Source: Domibacillus aminovorans (GTDB taxonomy: Bacteria > Bacillota > Bacilli > Bacillales > Domibacillaceae). From it: a DNA stretch of 64,000 nucleotides. Made by a program: the position numbers and the translations under genes. The notes below the pieces were generated by a model. The model was not told where the DNA came from and searched no databases. It saw only the letters and a program-made list of their open reading frames with translations. The number at the start of each line of letters is the position of its first letter. Within the stretch, counting starts at the first letter, position 1. This document shows positions 15,108 through 24,700 of the stretch, piece after piece. The DNA lies in contig NZ_LQWY01000003.1 in assembly GCF_001643235.1 (NCBI RefSeq), positions 1-64,000 on the forward strand, read 5' to 3'.

Positions 15108-15725
15108 ATGAAAAAGAATCTACGTATGGCCGCGATTGCCGGTGCAATGTCAATTGGAATATTTACAGCAGGACAAGCAGAAGCCGCTACACCAACTTGC
15201 AACTGGAATCAACCTGTTCAATATAAAACATATAATGGTGAAAAAACAGCCGTAAAAGTACAACAGCCGGCTCAAAAAGCACCTGCTGCACCAGCACAAT
15301 CACCGACAACAACACAAGCGCCGGCAGCGCAGCCAACAGCAACAACTGGTTCTGTCAGCCAATTTGAAAAGCAAGTGTTTGAACTTGTGAATCAAGAGCG
15401 CGCAAAAGCAGGAGTAAAAGCACTTCAACTTGATACGAAGTTAAGTGATGTTGCCCGCACGAAGTCAGCGGACATGAAAAACAAAGGCTATTTCTCTCAT
15501 CAGTCACCTACTTACGGTTCGCCGTTTGATATGATGAAACAATTTGGCATTACGTACAAATCAGCTGGTGAAAATATTGCAAAAGGACAACAAACACCAG
15601 AAGAAGTAATGGATGCTTGGATGAATAGTGATGGACACCGTAAAAATATTTTAAGTGCCGACTTCACGCACATCGGTGTTGGATATGTAGACGGTCATTG
15701 GACACAAATGTTTATCGGAAAATAA
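15108..15725 (+). CDS. secreted CAP/SCP-domain protein (YkwD-like)
   Basis: 205 residues. A Sec signal peptide (1-27, ending AGQAEAA) is followed by a short Cys-containing segment (TCNWNQPVQYKTYNGEK), a Pro/Ala/Gln/Thr-rich linker, then a CAP domain from about residue 83: 'FELVNQERAKAGVKAL', 'SADMKNKGYFSHQSPTYGSP', 'SAGENIAKGQQTPEEVMDAW', 'SDGHRKNILSADFTHIGVGY'. The His and Glu of the CAP cleft are present. The layout matches B. subtilis YkwD-type proteins, found near spores and cell envelopes; their enzymatic role is unclear. GGGAGGATT precedes the ATG. Confidence 0.9.
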   Translation: MKKNLRMAAIAGAMSIGIFTAGQAEAATPTCNWNQPVQYKTYNGEKTAVKVQQPAQKAPAAPAQSPTTTQAPAAQPTATTGSVSQFEKQVFELVNQERAKAGVKALQLDTKLSDVARTKSADMKNKGYFSHQSPTYGSPFDMMKQFGITYKSAGENIAKGQQTPEEVMDAWMNSDGHRKNILSADFTHIGVGYVDGHWTQMFIGK

Positions 15726-15733
15726 ATCGATTC

Positions 15734-15766
15734 TCCCGCTGGCTTATATGCTGGCGGGATTTTTTA
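15734..15766 (+). terminator. intrinsic terminator of the CAP gene
   Basis: 10-bp stem TCCCGCTGGC/GCTGGCGGGA (two G-T) with TTATAT loop and six Ts, 8 bases after the stop. Confidence 0.75.
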
Positions 15767-15854
15767 TCTTTCATTTCCTGGTTTTGAGAATTTTACATTT
15801 TTCATTTTGGTGGGAAGTTCAGATGTTGATTTGTATATAGCTGCGTAAATAACT

Positions 15855-15902
15855 AAGCCACCTTTTCTTGTTGAAAGATTAACCAGGAAAGGTGGCTTTT
15901 AT
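15855..15902 (+). terminator. orphan intrinsic terminator
   Basis: 11-bp stem AAGCCACCTTT/AAAGGTGGCTT with a T-run and a 22-nt loop. No gene is visible just before it. Confidence 0.55.
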
Positions 15903-15955
15903 TAAAGTATTTACCTCGATGATTTAAGGGCATATATTCGCTATTTCCGCTATCC

Positions 15956-16122
15956 TCACCGCCGTTTTTTTCTATGATAAGACTCATTGAGAGAATGGTC
16001 AATGATATCTTGCGCCTGGTCAGATTTTATCCTGTATGCCCAAAAAGAACGAAAAAAGACCCTGTGTGATCAGAACTTATCCATTCTTGAAAAATGACTT
16101 GAATGTCAAGTAGTTCGTTTAC
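15956..16122 (-). pseudogene. decayed small gene, unrecognised
   Basis: The minus strand reads 'NELLDIQVIFQEWISSDHTG…' directly after a GGAGCGG-type ribosome-binding site, but the start codon is destroyed (ATGTAA). The frame then shifts once to continue '…SDQAQDIIDHSLNESYHRKKRR' before TGA. Two lesions in a short gene imply inactivation. No family recognised. Confidence 0.4.
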
Positions 16123-16171
16123 ATGAGCCGCTCCTTTTTAAAATGTAGGTTTCGTGCGAAAGACCTTTTCA

Positions 16172-16516
16172 TTAAGAGATCTTTTTTTCTCGTTTCGCTG
16201 CTTGATCTATCATAAATATCAGTGTTAGAGAAAAGCCGATAAAAGAAAATACCCAAAAAATACCCGTAAAACCGTTAATCCCGGCAGACAGCATGGCAAT
16301 GAGAATAAGATAAATAGTAAAGAAGCTTTGCACGATAATGGTTAACCCGATTTTTTTCATAAGAATCGCCTTTTTTACAAAACCGATGTATCGATGTACT
16401 TGCCAGACAAAGACTGCGAGTGTAACAAAGAAAAACGTATATGCAGCAACATTGATTACATCCTTGATGGTCAACGATTCCATAGTAGCTAAAAAACTGA
16501 TGATGATTTCCTTCAT
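16172..16516 (-). CDS. three-helix membrane protein, hypothetical
   Basis: 114 residues from ATG 16516 with AAGGAGCGG upstream. An amphipathic N-terminal part is followed by three hydrophobic segments (VAAYTFFFVTLAVFVW, IGLTIIVQSFFTIYLILIAML, GIFWVFSFIGFSLTLIFMI), then a basic tail (DQAAKREKKIS). It lies just upstream of the decayed minus-strand frame at 15956-16122, possibly one former operon. Function unknown. Confidence 0.65.
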   Translation of the reverse strand: MKEIIISFLATMESLTIKDVINVAAYTFFFVTLAVFVWQVHRYIGFVKKAILMKKIGLTIIVQSFFTIYLILIAMLSAGINGFTGIFWVFSFIGFSLTLIFMIDQAAKREKKIS

Positions 16517-16680
16517 GATCCACCGCTCCTTTCATACCTATTTGAAAATCCTATTAATATCCTTATTCCAGAATAAGAGGGTATAATCCTCATTGTATCC
16601 AAAAAATCCAAATTAAAAACCATTATACTTCGCATTTATAAAGTCGGTAAAAAAAGATTTTCCAACAAACCACTTTTAGG

Positions 16681-16709
16681 TTGACGATTACATTTTTATT
16701 TATATAGAT
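16681..16709 (+). promoter_or_regulatory. sigma-A-type promoter for yjzC
   Basis: TTGACG and TATAGAT are separated by 16 bp, about 110 bp before the yjzC start. No other feature is seen in 16590-16800. Confidence 0.45.
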
Positions 16710-16818
16710 CGGGGATGATGAAATTTAGGGATCATTCACTATTTTCATTAAAATCATTCATAAACCAGCTTGAATTCGGAAAGGCTAAAAAAGCAACCAT
16801 TAAAAAGGAGTGAGCACT

Positions 16819-16998
16819 GTGGGACAAAATCATCAATTTAAGCCTGGGCAAAAGGCGCCGAACAATGGATCTTATGTGGAAATTGGCGAAACAGGAAGCA
16901 CGGTAAACGATCCAAAGAAAATCAAGCTGGAAGCAGGAGATACTTTCCCAGATACAACAAATCACAATCGTGTTTGGACGTATCAGCCCAAAACATAA
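16819..16998 (+). CDS. yjzC: YjzC family protein
   Basis: 59 residues beginning MGQNHQFKPGQKAPNNGSYV, with 'EIGETG', 'NDPKKIKLEAGDTFPDTTN' and 'RVWTYQPK'. The sequence and length are those of the YjzC family, common in Bacillus. GTG 16819 is chosen because AAAGGAG lies 9-10 bases upstream; the earlier in-frame GTG (16810) is too close to it. No TM or signal. Role not established. Confidence 0.88.
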   Translation: MGQNHQFKPGQKAPNNGSYVEIGETGSTVNDPKKIKLEAGDTFPDTTNHNRVWTYQPKT

Positions 16999-17171
16999 TC
17001 ACTTAAAAATCTTTCCCTAATTCATTGAGCGTATCATCATATTTTTGTTTCTTTTACACACAATAAAAATAAGCGGAACGAGCAGATGGCACAATCATAT
17101 CTATAAGAACTCATAAGCGCTTCAAATAAAAGAACGGCAGATACTTAAGACAAAGTGAAATTTTTAACTTT

Positions 17172-17193
17172 AGCCAGCCGATAATGGCTGGCT
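17172..17193 (+). terminator. hairpin, possible terminator
   Basis: 8-bp stem AGCCAGCC/GGCTGGCT with a 6-nt loop. The T-tract is weak. Between yjzC and 17230 nothing else is seen. Confidence 0.35.
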
Positions 17194-17230
17194 ATTTCGT
17201 TCCACCAAGTCTTTTAGGGAAACATATAAC

Positions 17231-17806
17231 TTGTGCCAATTTTATCAGATCGGATTCGAAGATAAAGTGACTCGTGCAGCGGCGGCAGTGATGATTGGTC
17301 GGGCGTTGAAATTAGATGGGGTGAAAAGAAAAACAGCATTCGAAGATGTAAACGCCACAAATTTCGCATCAGGCTCTATCGATTCAGCGGTAAAATCAGG
17401 AATTATTTCAGGCTACCCAGACCATACATTTAAACCGGGGGAAGCGGTTACCAGGGGACAATTGGTTATATTTTAGCGCGTGCATTTAATTTGTAAGGTG
17501 GAAAAACTGTAAATATCAAAGACGTGTCAAAAAGTTCCACAGCTTATCCATATAATCAAAAGATTTTAGCGGCACAGATTACAACTGGCTATCGAGATAA
17601 TACATACCGCCCCAATATGGAGGTAACTTGTGCTCAATTTGCGGCCTTTACGGCACGAAAATTAAATTTGATGTAACAATGAAGTTGAAAAATAACACCG
17701 CATCATTACAACAAAACGTGTACCGTCAGTAGACTTAAACGTTGAAACATACTTTGAAGACAATGAAACTTACAATTTACATAAGGTGAATAAAATAACA
17801 GAATAA
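17231..17806 (+). pseudogene. S-layer-homology (SLH) surface protein remnant
   Basis: Three successive reading phases give SLH-domain sequence: 'VTRAAAAVMIGRAL', 'KSGIISGYPDHTFKPGEAVT', then 'KILAAQITTGYRDNTYRPNM', followed by 'VETYFEDNETYNLHKVNKIT'. SLH motifs bind pyruvylated wall polymer. The 5' end with the signal peptide is missing and at least two frameshifts interrupt the rest, so it is dead. A terminator follows. Confidence 0.75.
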
Positions 17807-17827
17807 ATAAATCGAGATCGATAGAAG

Positions 17828-17858
17828 ACCGCTTTTTTAAATAAAAAAGCGGTTTTTT
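17828..17858 (+). terminator. intrinsic terminator
   Basis: ACCGCTTTTTT/AAAAAAGCGGT stem with a T-run, 22 bases after the SLH remnant. Confidence 0.75.
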
Positions 17859-17927
17859 TATCTTTTGATGCATAATTACGCTGAGTAATGGATAAAATAA
17901 ATTAATGAAGGAAAAGGAGTGATTGCC

Positions 17928-18446
17928 ATGGAGAAACGATACTTGCTTTTATTCATAACGATCTTTATTATAATTGGTGCAAGCGCCCCTGTATATGCTT
18001 ACGAAGACGAGCCAACGGGTACACCGTTTGAACAGCTCGAAAAAGAAGGCATTTCATTAAAACACTATATCGTGACATTTAAATCACAAGATATCGAAAA
18101 TGGCTACTACCGGGCTGTTTCTAGTAATGGTGAGACCCTTCGTTTTAAACAATATGATGTTGAAATTGAACTATCTGTCGGTGATCGTATCCGTTCGTAC
18201 TGGGAAGATGGCGGTTTTAATATAGCAGAATACGTGAAACCAAAACGGATTGATTATAAAGTAACGCGTGTATGGAATGAACATAATGAAACGTATTACG
18301 AAGGAACAAGCGCTTCAGATGGTGATATCATCTTTACAGCAGAAAATGTAATGGGTCAGAAAGTAAAGACCGGTCAGTATGTTACAGCCGAGTTTGACCA
18401 AATGTTTATTGAAAGCGGTTTAATCTGTGTATATAAAAAGAAATAA
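17928..18446 (+). CDS. secreted protein of unknown function
   Basis: 172 residues from ATG 17928 (AAAGGAGTG at good spacing; GTG 17919 lies inside it). A signal peptide spans residues 1-25 (LLLFITIFIIIGASAPVYA). The mature part is rich in beta-type, charged sequence (IENGYYRAVSSNGETL, SVGDRIRSYWEDGG, GQYVTAEFDQMF) and may form a small OB/SH3-like barrel, though I cannot name a family. It marks the left edge of the intact core region. Confidence 0.75.
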   Translation: MEKRYLLLFITIFIIIGASAPVYAYEDEPTGTPFEQLEKEGISLKHYIVTFKSQDIENGYYRAVSSNGETLRFKQYDVEIELSVGDRIRSYWEDGGFNIAEYVKPKRIDYKVTRVWNEHNETYYEGTSASDGDIIFTAENVMGQKVKTGQYVTAEFDQMFIESGLICVYKKK

Positions 18447-18454
18447 GGAAGAAG

Positions 18455-18485
18455 GGCGATCCCATTTAAGCGGATCGCCTTTTTA
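18455..18485. terminator. convergent terminator
   Basis: GGCGATCC/GGATCGCC stem with a 9-nt loop and T-run, between the secreted protein gene and the convergent Spo0E-like gene. Confidence 0.7.
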
Positions 18486-18492
18486 CTTTAAT

Positions 18493-18663
18493 TCAATATT
18501 TTTTGGTTTTACGAATATGTAAATCTTCATATAAATTTAAAAGCCGATCCAATTCTTGGCTATACTCGATCGCAAGCGGTGAAGTGAGTCCATTATCAAA
18601 CGCGATGTTGAGAAGCTCGGTACGCTTTTCTTCAATTGCGGACAGTAGCATGTCTTTATTCAT
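18493..18663 (-). CDS. Spo0E-family aspartyl-phosphate phosphatase
   Basis: 56 residues, with the family signature 'YSQELDRLLNLY' preceded by a helix 'IEEKRTELLNIA'. Spo0E-like proteins dephosphorylate Spo0A~P and delay sporulation; the S-x-E-L-D motif carries the catalytic Asp. The short, two-helix, all-soluble layout fits. GAAAGGGATG precedes the ATG at 18663. It is too short for usual gene-length filters. It lies convergent to a secreted protein gene and divergent from ccdA. Confidence 0.85.
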   Translation of the reverse strand: MNKDMLLSAIEEKRTELLNIAFDNGLTSPLAIEYSQELDRLLNLYEDLHIRKTKKY

Positions 18664-18820
18664 AGCGGACATCCCTTTCTTATTCTACCTGTAATAGTAT
18701 ACCCAATCATTGACTTATTTTCAAAAAGAACTGCCAAATTGTAGTTTTTTTCTGTTCACAATTTATTCAGAGTACGAATGAGGCCAGTTCTGTTACAATG
18801 GGAAGGAAAGGATGTTGATG

Positions 18821-19528
18821 ATGGCTGATTTAAATATTTTTCTGGCATTTGGAGCAGGGTTTTTAAGTTTTATTTCACCGTGCTGTCTGCCGCTTTATCC
18901 TGCCTTTTTATCGTATATTACCGGCATGAGTGTGAATGAATTAAAAAACGATAATGCAATGCTTCAGCGCCGCAGTATGCTGCACACACTATTCTTCTTA
19001 ATTGGATTTTCCCTTGTCTTTATTTTGCTTGGGTTCGGTTCGTCCTTTATCGGTCAGTTTTTGAAAGAGTGGGATGACTTAATCCGTCAACTTGGCGCCA
19101 TTTTTATTATTTTCTTTGGCCTTATTGTAACAGGTATATTGCAGCCTAAGTTTATGATGTCGGAGAAAAGGGTTGCGTTTAAAAACCGTCCGGTCGGCTA
19201 TTTAGGATCCGTACTCATTGGCCTTGCATTTGGTGCAGGGTGGACGCCGTGTACTGGCCCCATTTTACTTGCAGTTATTTATATGGCGGGGACGCATCCT
19301 GATTCAGCGATGCTGTATATGATCGCATATACGCTCGGATTTGCCATTCCATTTTTCGCACTTTCATTCTTTATCGGCCGGATGAAGTGGATCCGGACAA
19401 ATAGCGCTAAGATTGTAAAAATCGGCGGTTATGTTATGATCATTATGGGTATTGTGCTCTTTTTTGACTGGATGACAAAAATTATTATGATTCTCACTCC
19501 ACTATTTGGAGGATTCACTGGTTTTTAA
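18821..19528 (+). CDS. ccdA: cytochrome c biogenesis protein CcdA
   Basis: 235-residue membrane protein with six predicted TM helices. Two Cys-containing segments, '[20 protein letters not shown]' and '[15 protein letters not shown]', hold the redox Cys pair of the DsbD/CcdA family. It carries electrons from thioredoxin in the cytosol to extracytoplasmic apocytochrome c and spore-coat thiol systems. The start at ATG 18821 gives the usual N-terminus; ATGs at 18812 and 18818 are too near AAGGAAAGG. ccdC follows immediately. The B. subtilis gene yneI (ccdB), a single-domain response regulator, is absent between them. Confidence 0.93.
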   Translation: MADLNIFLAFGAGFLSFISPCCLPLYPAFLSYITGMSVNELKNDNAMLQRRSMLHTLFFLIGFSLVFILLGFGSSFIGQFLKEWDDLIRQLGAIFIIFFGLIVTGILQPKFMMSEKRVAFKNRPVGYLGSVLIGLAFGAGWTPCTGPILLAVIYMAGTHPDSAMLYMIAYTLGFAIPFFALSFFIGRMKWIRTNSAKIVKIGGYVMIIMGIVLFFDWMTKIIMILTPLFGGFTGF

Positions 19529-19550
19529 CACGTTTGAAGGAATGATTGAC

Positions 19551-20063
19551 ATGGATTGGATGATCTGGGCATCATCAGTAGCCGCTGTTATGATGGGGAT
19601 CGCTGCATTCTTTGTCAGAATGCGTGCAGCTAAAAAGCCGACAACAGCAAAGAAAATCATTATGCCACCGCTGTTTATGAGTACCGGAGCTCTTATGTTT
19701 TTATTTCCGGAGTTCAGGGTGACTTGGTTGGAGCTGCTTGAAGCAACAGCGGTCGGGATGGTCTTCTCTCTTTTATTAATGAAAACGACAAATTTTGAAA
19801 TACGCGACGATGCGATTTATTTGAAACGATCGAAGGCATTTCCGATTATTCTAATGACCCTTTTAATCGTACGTATTATTAGTAAACTTGTTTTATCGAC
19901 GACAATTGATATCGGGGAACTCGGTGGTATGTTTTTCATTTTAGCATTCGCGATGATCGTCCCGTGGCGTATGGCGATGTACAGTCAATATATAAAACTA
20001 AAACGGCAGATGTCTGTTCAGATGATAGATACCACAAAAAAAAGCACCATTCGTCCAATTTGA
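19551..20063 (+). CDS. ccdC: CcdC family membrane protein
   Basis: 170 residues with five to six hydrophobic helices and the family-like stretches 'KKIIMPPLFMSTGALMFLFPEFRV', 'FEIRDDAIYLKRSKAFPIIL' and 'IPWRMAMYSQY'-type ends. Matches YneJ/CcdC of B. subtilis by position and content. ATG 19551 is favoured by GAAGG ten bases upstream; earlier starts lie inside ccdA or have no site. Its TGA lies within the loop and stem of the following terminator, so the last codons (TTKKSTIRPI) are encoded by the terminator stem itself. Confidence 0.85.
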   Translation: MDWMIWASSVAAVMMGIAAFFVRMRAAKKPTTAKKIIMPPLFMSTGALMFLFPEFRVTWLELLEATAVGMVFSLLLMKTTNFEIRDDAIYLKRSKAFPIILMTLLIVRIISKLVLSTTIDIGELGGMFFILAFAMIVPWRMAMYSQYIKLKRQMSVQMIDTTKKSTIRPI

Positions 20064-20079
20064 CGAATGGTGCTTTTTT
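20036..20079. terminator. bidirectional terminator overlapping the end of ccdC
   Basis: 18-bp perfect stem (…GCACCATTCGTC / GACGAATGGTGC…) with A/T tracts on both sides. It lies between convergent ccdC and the yneK-like gene. Confidence 0.85.
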
Positions 20080-20505
20080 CTAAAACAAATGATTATATGG
20101 TGAAGCATCAATCTGCATTTCATCAAGTTTTTTGCGCAAAAATTTATGGTCACGTTTCGGTGTAGCCATAATGTAGCCACGTACGATAAGATCAGTTGAT
20201 ATGTGGCGCGCTTTTTCTTTTAATGCAAGTTCACCGATTTTGCCAGCAATTTTATGGCGGGCGACGTCACGAAACAATTCAGGCACTGGACTAACGAGTT
20301 CTTCAAGCATTGCTTTTTCATTCTTCCCCCAGATTTTCCTTGTCTGATCGACATAATACTCTTCCCAATCCATATCTGATCGGCCATCTTGCTTCGGCAT
20401 TTTTTTCAAAAACTTGCGGAACATAAAAAAACCACCGATCGCGAACAATGAGACAAGGACGACTGTCCATATCATAATAAAATAAGAAAACCAGCCTTCA
20501 AGCAT
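20080..20505 (-). CDS. yneK: DUF2621 protein (YneK-like)
   Basis: 141 residues: one N-terminal TM helix (FIMIWTVVLVSLFAIGGFFMF) then a cytoplasmic domain with 'DMDWEEYYVDQTRKIWG', 'LVSPVPELFRDVARHKIAGKIGELAL' and 'IVRGYIMATPKRDHKFLRKKL'. The same gene follows ccdC in B. subtilis (yneK). ATG 20505 is used because GGGGG lies about 9 bases upstream. Function unknown. Confidence 0.85.
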   Translation of the reverse strand: MLEGWFSYFIMIWTVVLVSLFAIGGFFMFRKFLKKMPKQDGRSDMDWEEYYVDQTRKIWGKNEKAMLEELVSPVPELFRDVARHKIAGKIGELALKEKARHISTDLIVRGYIMATPKRDHKFLRKKLDEMQIDASPYNHLF

Positions 20506-20630
20506 GATCAAACCCCCGTAAGATTATCTTCTACTGTTTATTATAGCAAGAAAAGCACGCTTATTCATCCTTTTCATTCTCTGAATATTCCGTTATGATA
20601 AGAACATACATACGAATAGAGGTGAATCAT

Positions 20631-21752
20631 GTGAAATTTATACATACAGCTGACTGGCACCTTGGAAAAATTGTGCACGGCGTATCGATGACAGAGGATC
20701 AGCGTTTCGTTCTACAAAAACTGATCTTGCTTATTGAGCGTGAAAAACCGGATGCACTTGTGATTGCGGGTGATTTGTACGATCGCTCGGTTCCAACGGC
20801 TTCTGCTGTTAATCTATTAAATGAAGTACTTTATCAAATTAATGTCGAAATGAATGTGCCGATTGTGGCGATATCAGGCAATCATGATAGTGCAGATCGT
20901 CTAGCATTTGGCTCGACATGGTTCCGTCAAAGCCGCTTTTATCTGGCCGGAAAAATCGAGAAAGAGATGTATTGTCCTGTGATCGAAGATGTTCATTTCC
21001 ACTGTATCCCATTTGCGGAACCAGGAATCGTCCGTCACGTATATGAAGATGAATCGATTCATTCCCATCATGATGCAATGAAGGTAATCATAGGGCGTTT
21101 AAGCGAGAAAATGGATCGCGATGCCATTCACATTGCTGTCGGTCACGCCTTTGTGACCGGTGGGGAAACGAGTGACTCAGAACGTATTTTATCCGTTGGC
21201 GGAACAGGAAATGTGGGGGCTGAGCTGTTTAGCCCTTTTCACTACACCGCGCTTGGCCATTTACATAATCCGAACGCCATCCGTCATGAAACAGTAAACT
21301 ATTCCGGTTCACTCTTGAAATATTCGTTTTCGGAAGCGGCGCATACGAAAAGTGTATCAATAGTAGAAGTAAACGGAAAAGGGACGTTGAGCGTGAGGAG
21401 AGAAGCGTTAACACCGATTCGTGATATGAAAGAAGTGAAAGGGTTATTTGATGAAGTAATGGAAATGGATGAAACAGATGATTATATGAAAGTAACGCTA
21501 CAGGATGAAGGCGCGTTAATCGATCCAATGGCGAAGTTGAAGCAGAAATTTCCAAACATTTTACATATGGAAAGAGCAGCGGGAAAAATCCTTTCAATTG
21601 AAACGGTTTCTGCTAGGCGAAAGCGAAAAAATGAACTGGAATTGTTCGGTGAATTTTATGGGGCTATGACGGGACTTGATTTTACGGATGAAAAAGAAGC
21701 CTATATGGCAGCGGTGATTGATGATCTGAAAAAAGGACGTGATCAAGCATGA
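20631..21752 (+). CDS. sbcD: SbcD, nuclease subunit of SbcCD
   Basis: 373 residues. Metallophosphoesterase motifs in order: 'HTADWHLG', 'AGDLYDR', 'SGNHDS', 'VGHAF' and 'TALGHLHNP'. Works as the Mn-dependent nuclease of the SbcCD (Mre11-Rad50-like) complex that cuts DNA hairpins and protein-blocked ends. The GTG at 20631 lies downstream of GAGGTG. The stop overlaps sbcC by four bases (ATGA), so the two are translationally coupled. Upstream, AGAACATACATACG partly resembles an SOS box (about 10 of 14 positions). Confidence 0.95.
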   Translation: MKFIHTADWHLGKIVHGVSMTEDQRFVLQKLILLIEREKPDALVIAGDLYDRSVPTASAVNLLNEVLYQINVEMNVPIVAISGNHDSADRLAFGSTWFRQSRFYLAGKIEKEMYCPVIEDVHFHCIPFAEPGIVRHVYEDESIHSHHDAMKVIIGRLSEKMDRDAIHIAVGHAFVTGGETSDSERILSVGGTGNVGAELFSPFHYTALGHLHNPNAIRHETVNYSGSLLKYSFSEAAHTKSVSIVEVNGKGTLSVRREALTPIRDMKEVKGLFDEVMEMDETDDYMKVTLQDEGALIDPMAKLKQKFPNILHMERAAGKILSIETVSARRKRKNELELFGEFYGAMTGLDFTDEKEAYMAAVIDDLKKGRDQA

Positions 21753-24700
21753 AGCCGATAAAATTAACGATGACCGCATTTGGTCCGTATGCAGGCCAAG
21801 AAGAAATTGATTTTTCACTGCTTGAAAACAGGAAAATGTTTGTTATTTCGGGCAAGACCGGTTCTGGTAAAACGACCATTTTTGATGCAATTAGCTTTGC
21901 GATGTATGGCAGGCCGAGTGGTGACAACCGGAGTGCACAAGAAATGAGAAGTCAGTTTGCACAAAAAGGACAGTTAACGGAAGTGGAATTGTTATTTGAA
22001 CTGAAAGGTCGCCAATATGTGATCCGGCGTACACCACAGCAAGAAAAAGTGAAAGCGCGTGGAACGGGTACGACGATAGCGGGTGCGACGGCTGAACTAA
22101 GTGAAATAACAGATGAAGGAAAGAAAGTGCTGCTAGCAGCCAATGTGCGTGATACAGATGAAAAAATAAATGAACTAATCGGTCTAGAAGCGAATCAATT
22201 CCGTCAAATATTAATGATCCCCCAAGGTGAATTTCAAAAACTGCTCATGGCAAGCAGTCAAGATAAAGAAAAAATTTTGCAGAAGCTGTTTCAAACGGTT
22301 TTTTACAAACAAGTAGAGGATCAATTGAAAGAAAAAGCAGATATTTTGAAGAAAGAAGCAGGAAAAACAGTAGCTGAACAAATCACGATGCTAAAAAATT
22401 TGGCTCCATATTCAGATGAAATGCGTATTCTTCTAAACGAGGAGGACATGATGAAAGATGCAGTCTTCAAACAGTTGGATATCGATATGGACATGATGCA
22501 GCGAGAGCATCAAACGATGAAGGATAAAATTGTGAAGATTGGAAAAAAACGCGATGTACGCGTCGTAGAACGCGAGCGCGGTATGGCGTTGAACCGGCAG
22601 TTTGATCAGTTGATACAGTCAATTGAAGTAAAAAGACAGCTCGATGACCGACAGGAACAAATGCAATCGATTGCTCTAAATATCGTTCGTGGTGAAAAAG
22701 CAGAAAAGGTGCATTCATATGAAGCGCATGTTCAAAAAGCTGAAAAAGCATTGGTACTGGCACACGAGCGAAAAAAGGAAGCGGTGCAAAACAAAAAATC
22801 GGCGTGTGCGCAATTTGAACAAGCAAAGGAAGTGTTGAAGCGAGAAGAGAGCCGACAGCCGGAGCGTGATAAAACGATCGGGCGCTATCAACAGCTGGAA
22901 TCAATGAAAGAATCTGTTTATGCTTTTGAAGAAGCGATGCAGAACGAATCAACATACCGGAAACAGCTGGAAAATACAGTAGCTGACGGTGTGCGATTGC
23001 GTGAAATGCTTCGGGAAATGGAACAAAAAATAAGCGAGGTCGAACGTTCAATCAAACCGCTTGAATTAGCGGGTGAACGGTTTATCGAAGCGGACCGGCT
23101 CGTTGAAAAAACAGAGCAGCTGCTTGAGCTGCATAAAGAAGCAAGAGTTGCAGCATCTCAATTGTCGACACTCGAAGCCGAGGGAAAAGAAACGGAGCAA
23201 CGGTTCATCGAGGCCACGCAAAAAGCAGTTGAAAGTAAGAAACAAGTACTTGCTTTACGGCAGGAATTAAAGCGTGAACAAGCGGCTCTTCTTGCATTGC
23301 AATTGACAGAAGGCGAACCGTGCGCCGTTTGTGGCTCCATTCACCATCCTAAACCGGCTTATTTGGATAATGATGATCCGTTGATTCGTGAAGAGGCCGT
23401 CGAAGAAGCGGAGAAACATGCTTCATTGATGGAGCGAAAGAGTCATGATGAAGAACGCAAACTGTCATCCACCCAGTTTGCTATTCATACCGTAAAAAAA
23501 GAAATGGAAAAAATGAAAACCAAACTGCCTAAAGATCAAACGATTGAAGATGTTCAAGAAATGCTTCAATGTGTGAAAATGGACAGGCAGACGGCTGAAC
23601 ATGATCGAGAGAAAAAACAGAAACTGGCAGAACAGCTTCAATTGTTCAATCAGCAAAAAGAAATGATCGTGCAAAATATGGAGCAAAACCGGCAAACGGA
23701 AGCAGCTGAACAGCGCGCATATATTGAGGCGCATAGCTTTCTTTTGCAAATGAAAAAAAACGTACCGGATCAGATGCGAAATGTAGCTAAATTTATTGAA
23801 GCTTTTGACCAAGTAAAACAGCAAGTAGAACAGGATAAACAGCAATTCGAACAGGCCTGTACCTCGTATCATGAATGGCATTTGACACTCCAGTCAACGG
23901 TCTCGATTCTAAATGAACGAGAGCAGGCGATGATAGAAGCAGACGCGTCATTCAAAGACGCGGCTGCTACCTTTTCCGAAAAGCTTCTGGAAAATGAATT
24001 CGTCACTGAACAGTCCTATCAAGAAGCAAAACGGTTTGTCGATCATCTTCTTCGGATGAAGGAGTCAGTGGAGCGATATAACGAAGAGCAGCGTGCGATT
24101 CACATGAAAATTCGTGAATTGGAAAAGGCAACAGACGGTCTCGAGCGGATCAATCTTGATGAATTGAGCGATACAATTGACGCGTTGAACGACGAGATGA
24201 ACGAATGGACACATAAGGCAGGGATGCTTGCGGCGCAGATGAGTGAGTCGATGCGGACAAAAGAGGCGGTCATGCGTCTATCCAAGCAAATCGCGCGCGT
24301 TGAGGAAGAGTATCGTCTTGCCGGACATATGTATGATATTACACACGGGAAGAATGAATTGAAAGTGACGTTTGAACGTTACATACTTGCGTCTTTTCTA
24401 GAGGATATTTTAATCGCTGCGAATACGCGGCTTATCGGTATGACAAATGGACGATTCCGGCTTGAGCGGCAGACGGAGCGTGCAAAAGGAAATGCGCAGA
24501 GCGGACTTGATCTATTGACCTTTGATCAATATACGGGGGCAAGCCGCCATGTAAAGACATTGTCGGGCGGTGAAAGTTTTAAAGCGGCACTTGCTCTTGC
24601 ACTCGGTCTTGCGGAGGTCGTGCAAAATTATGCGGGTGGTGTGTCACTGGAAACAATGTTCGTAGATGAAGGATTTGGTACGCTTGATCCTGAGTCCCTG

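Noticed and set aside
22467-23051. 194-codon minus-strand frame inside sbcC
   Set aside because: Antisense shadow of coiled-coil coding sequence; no start site and no family resemblance.
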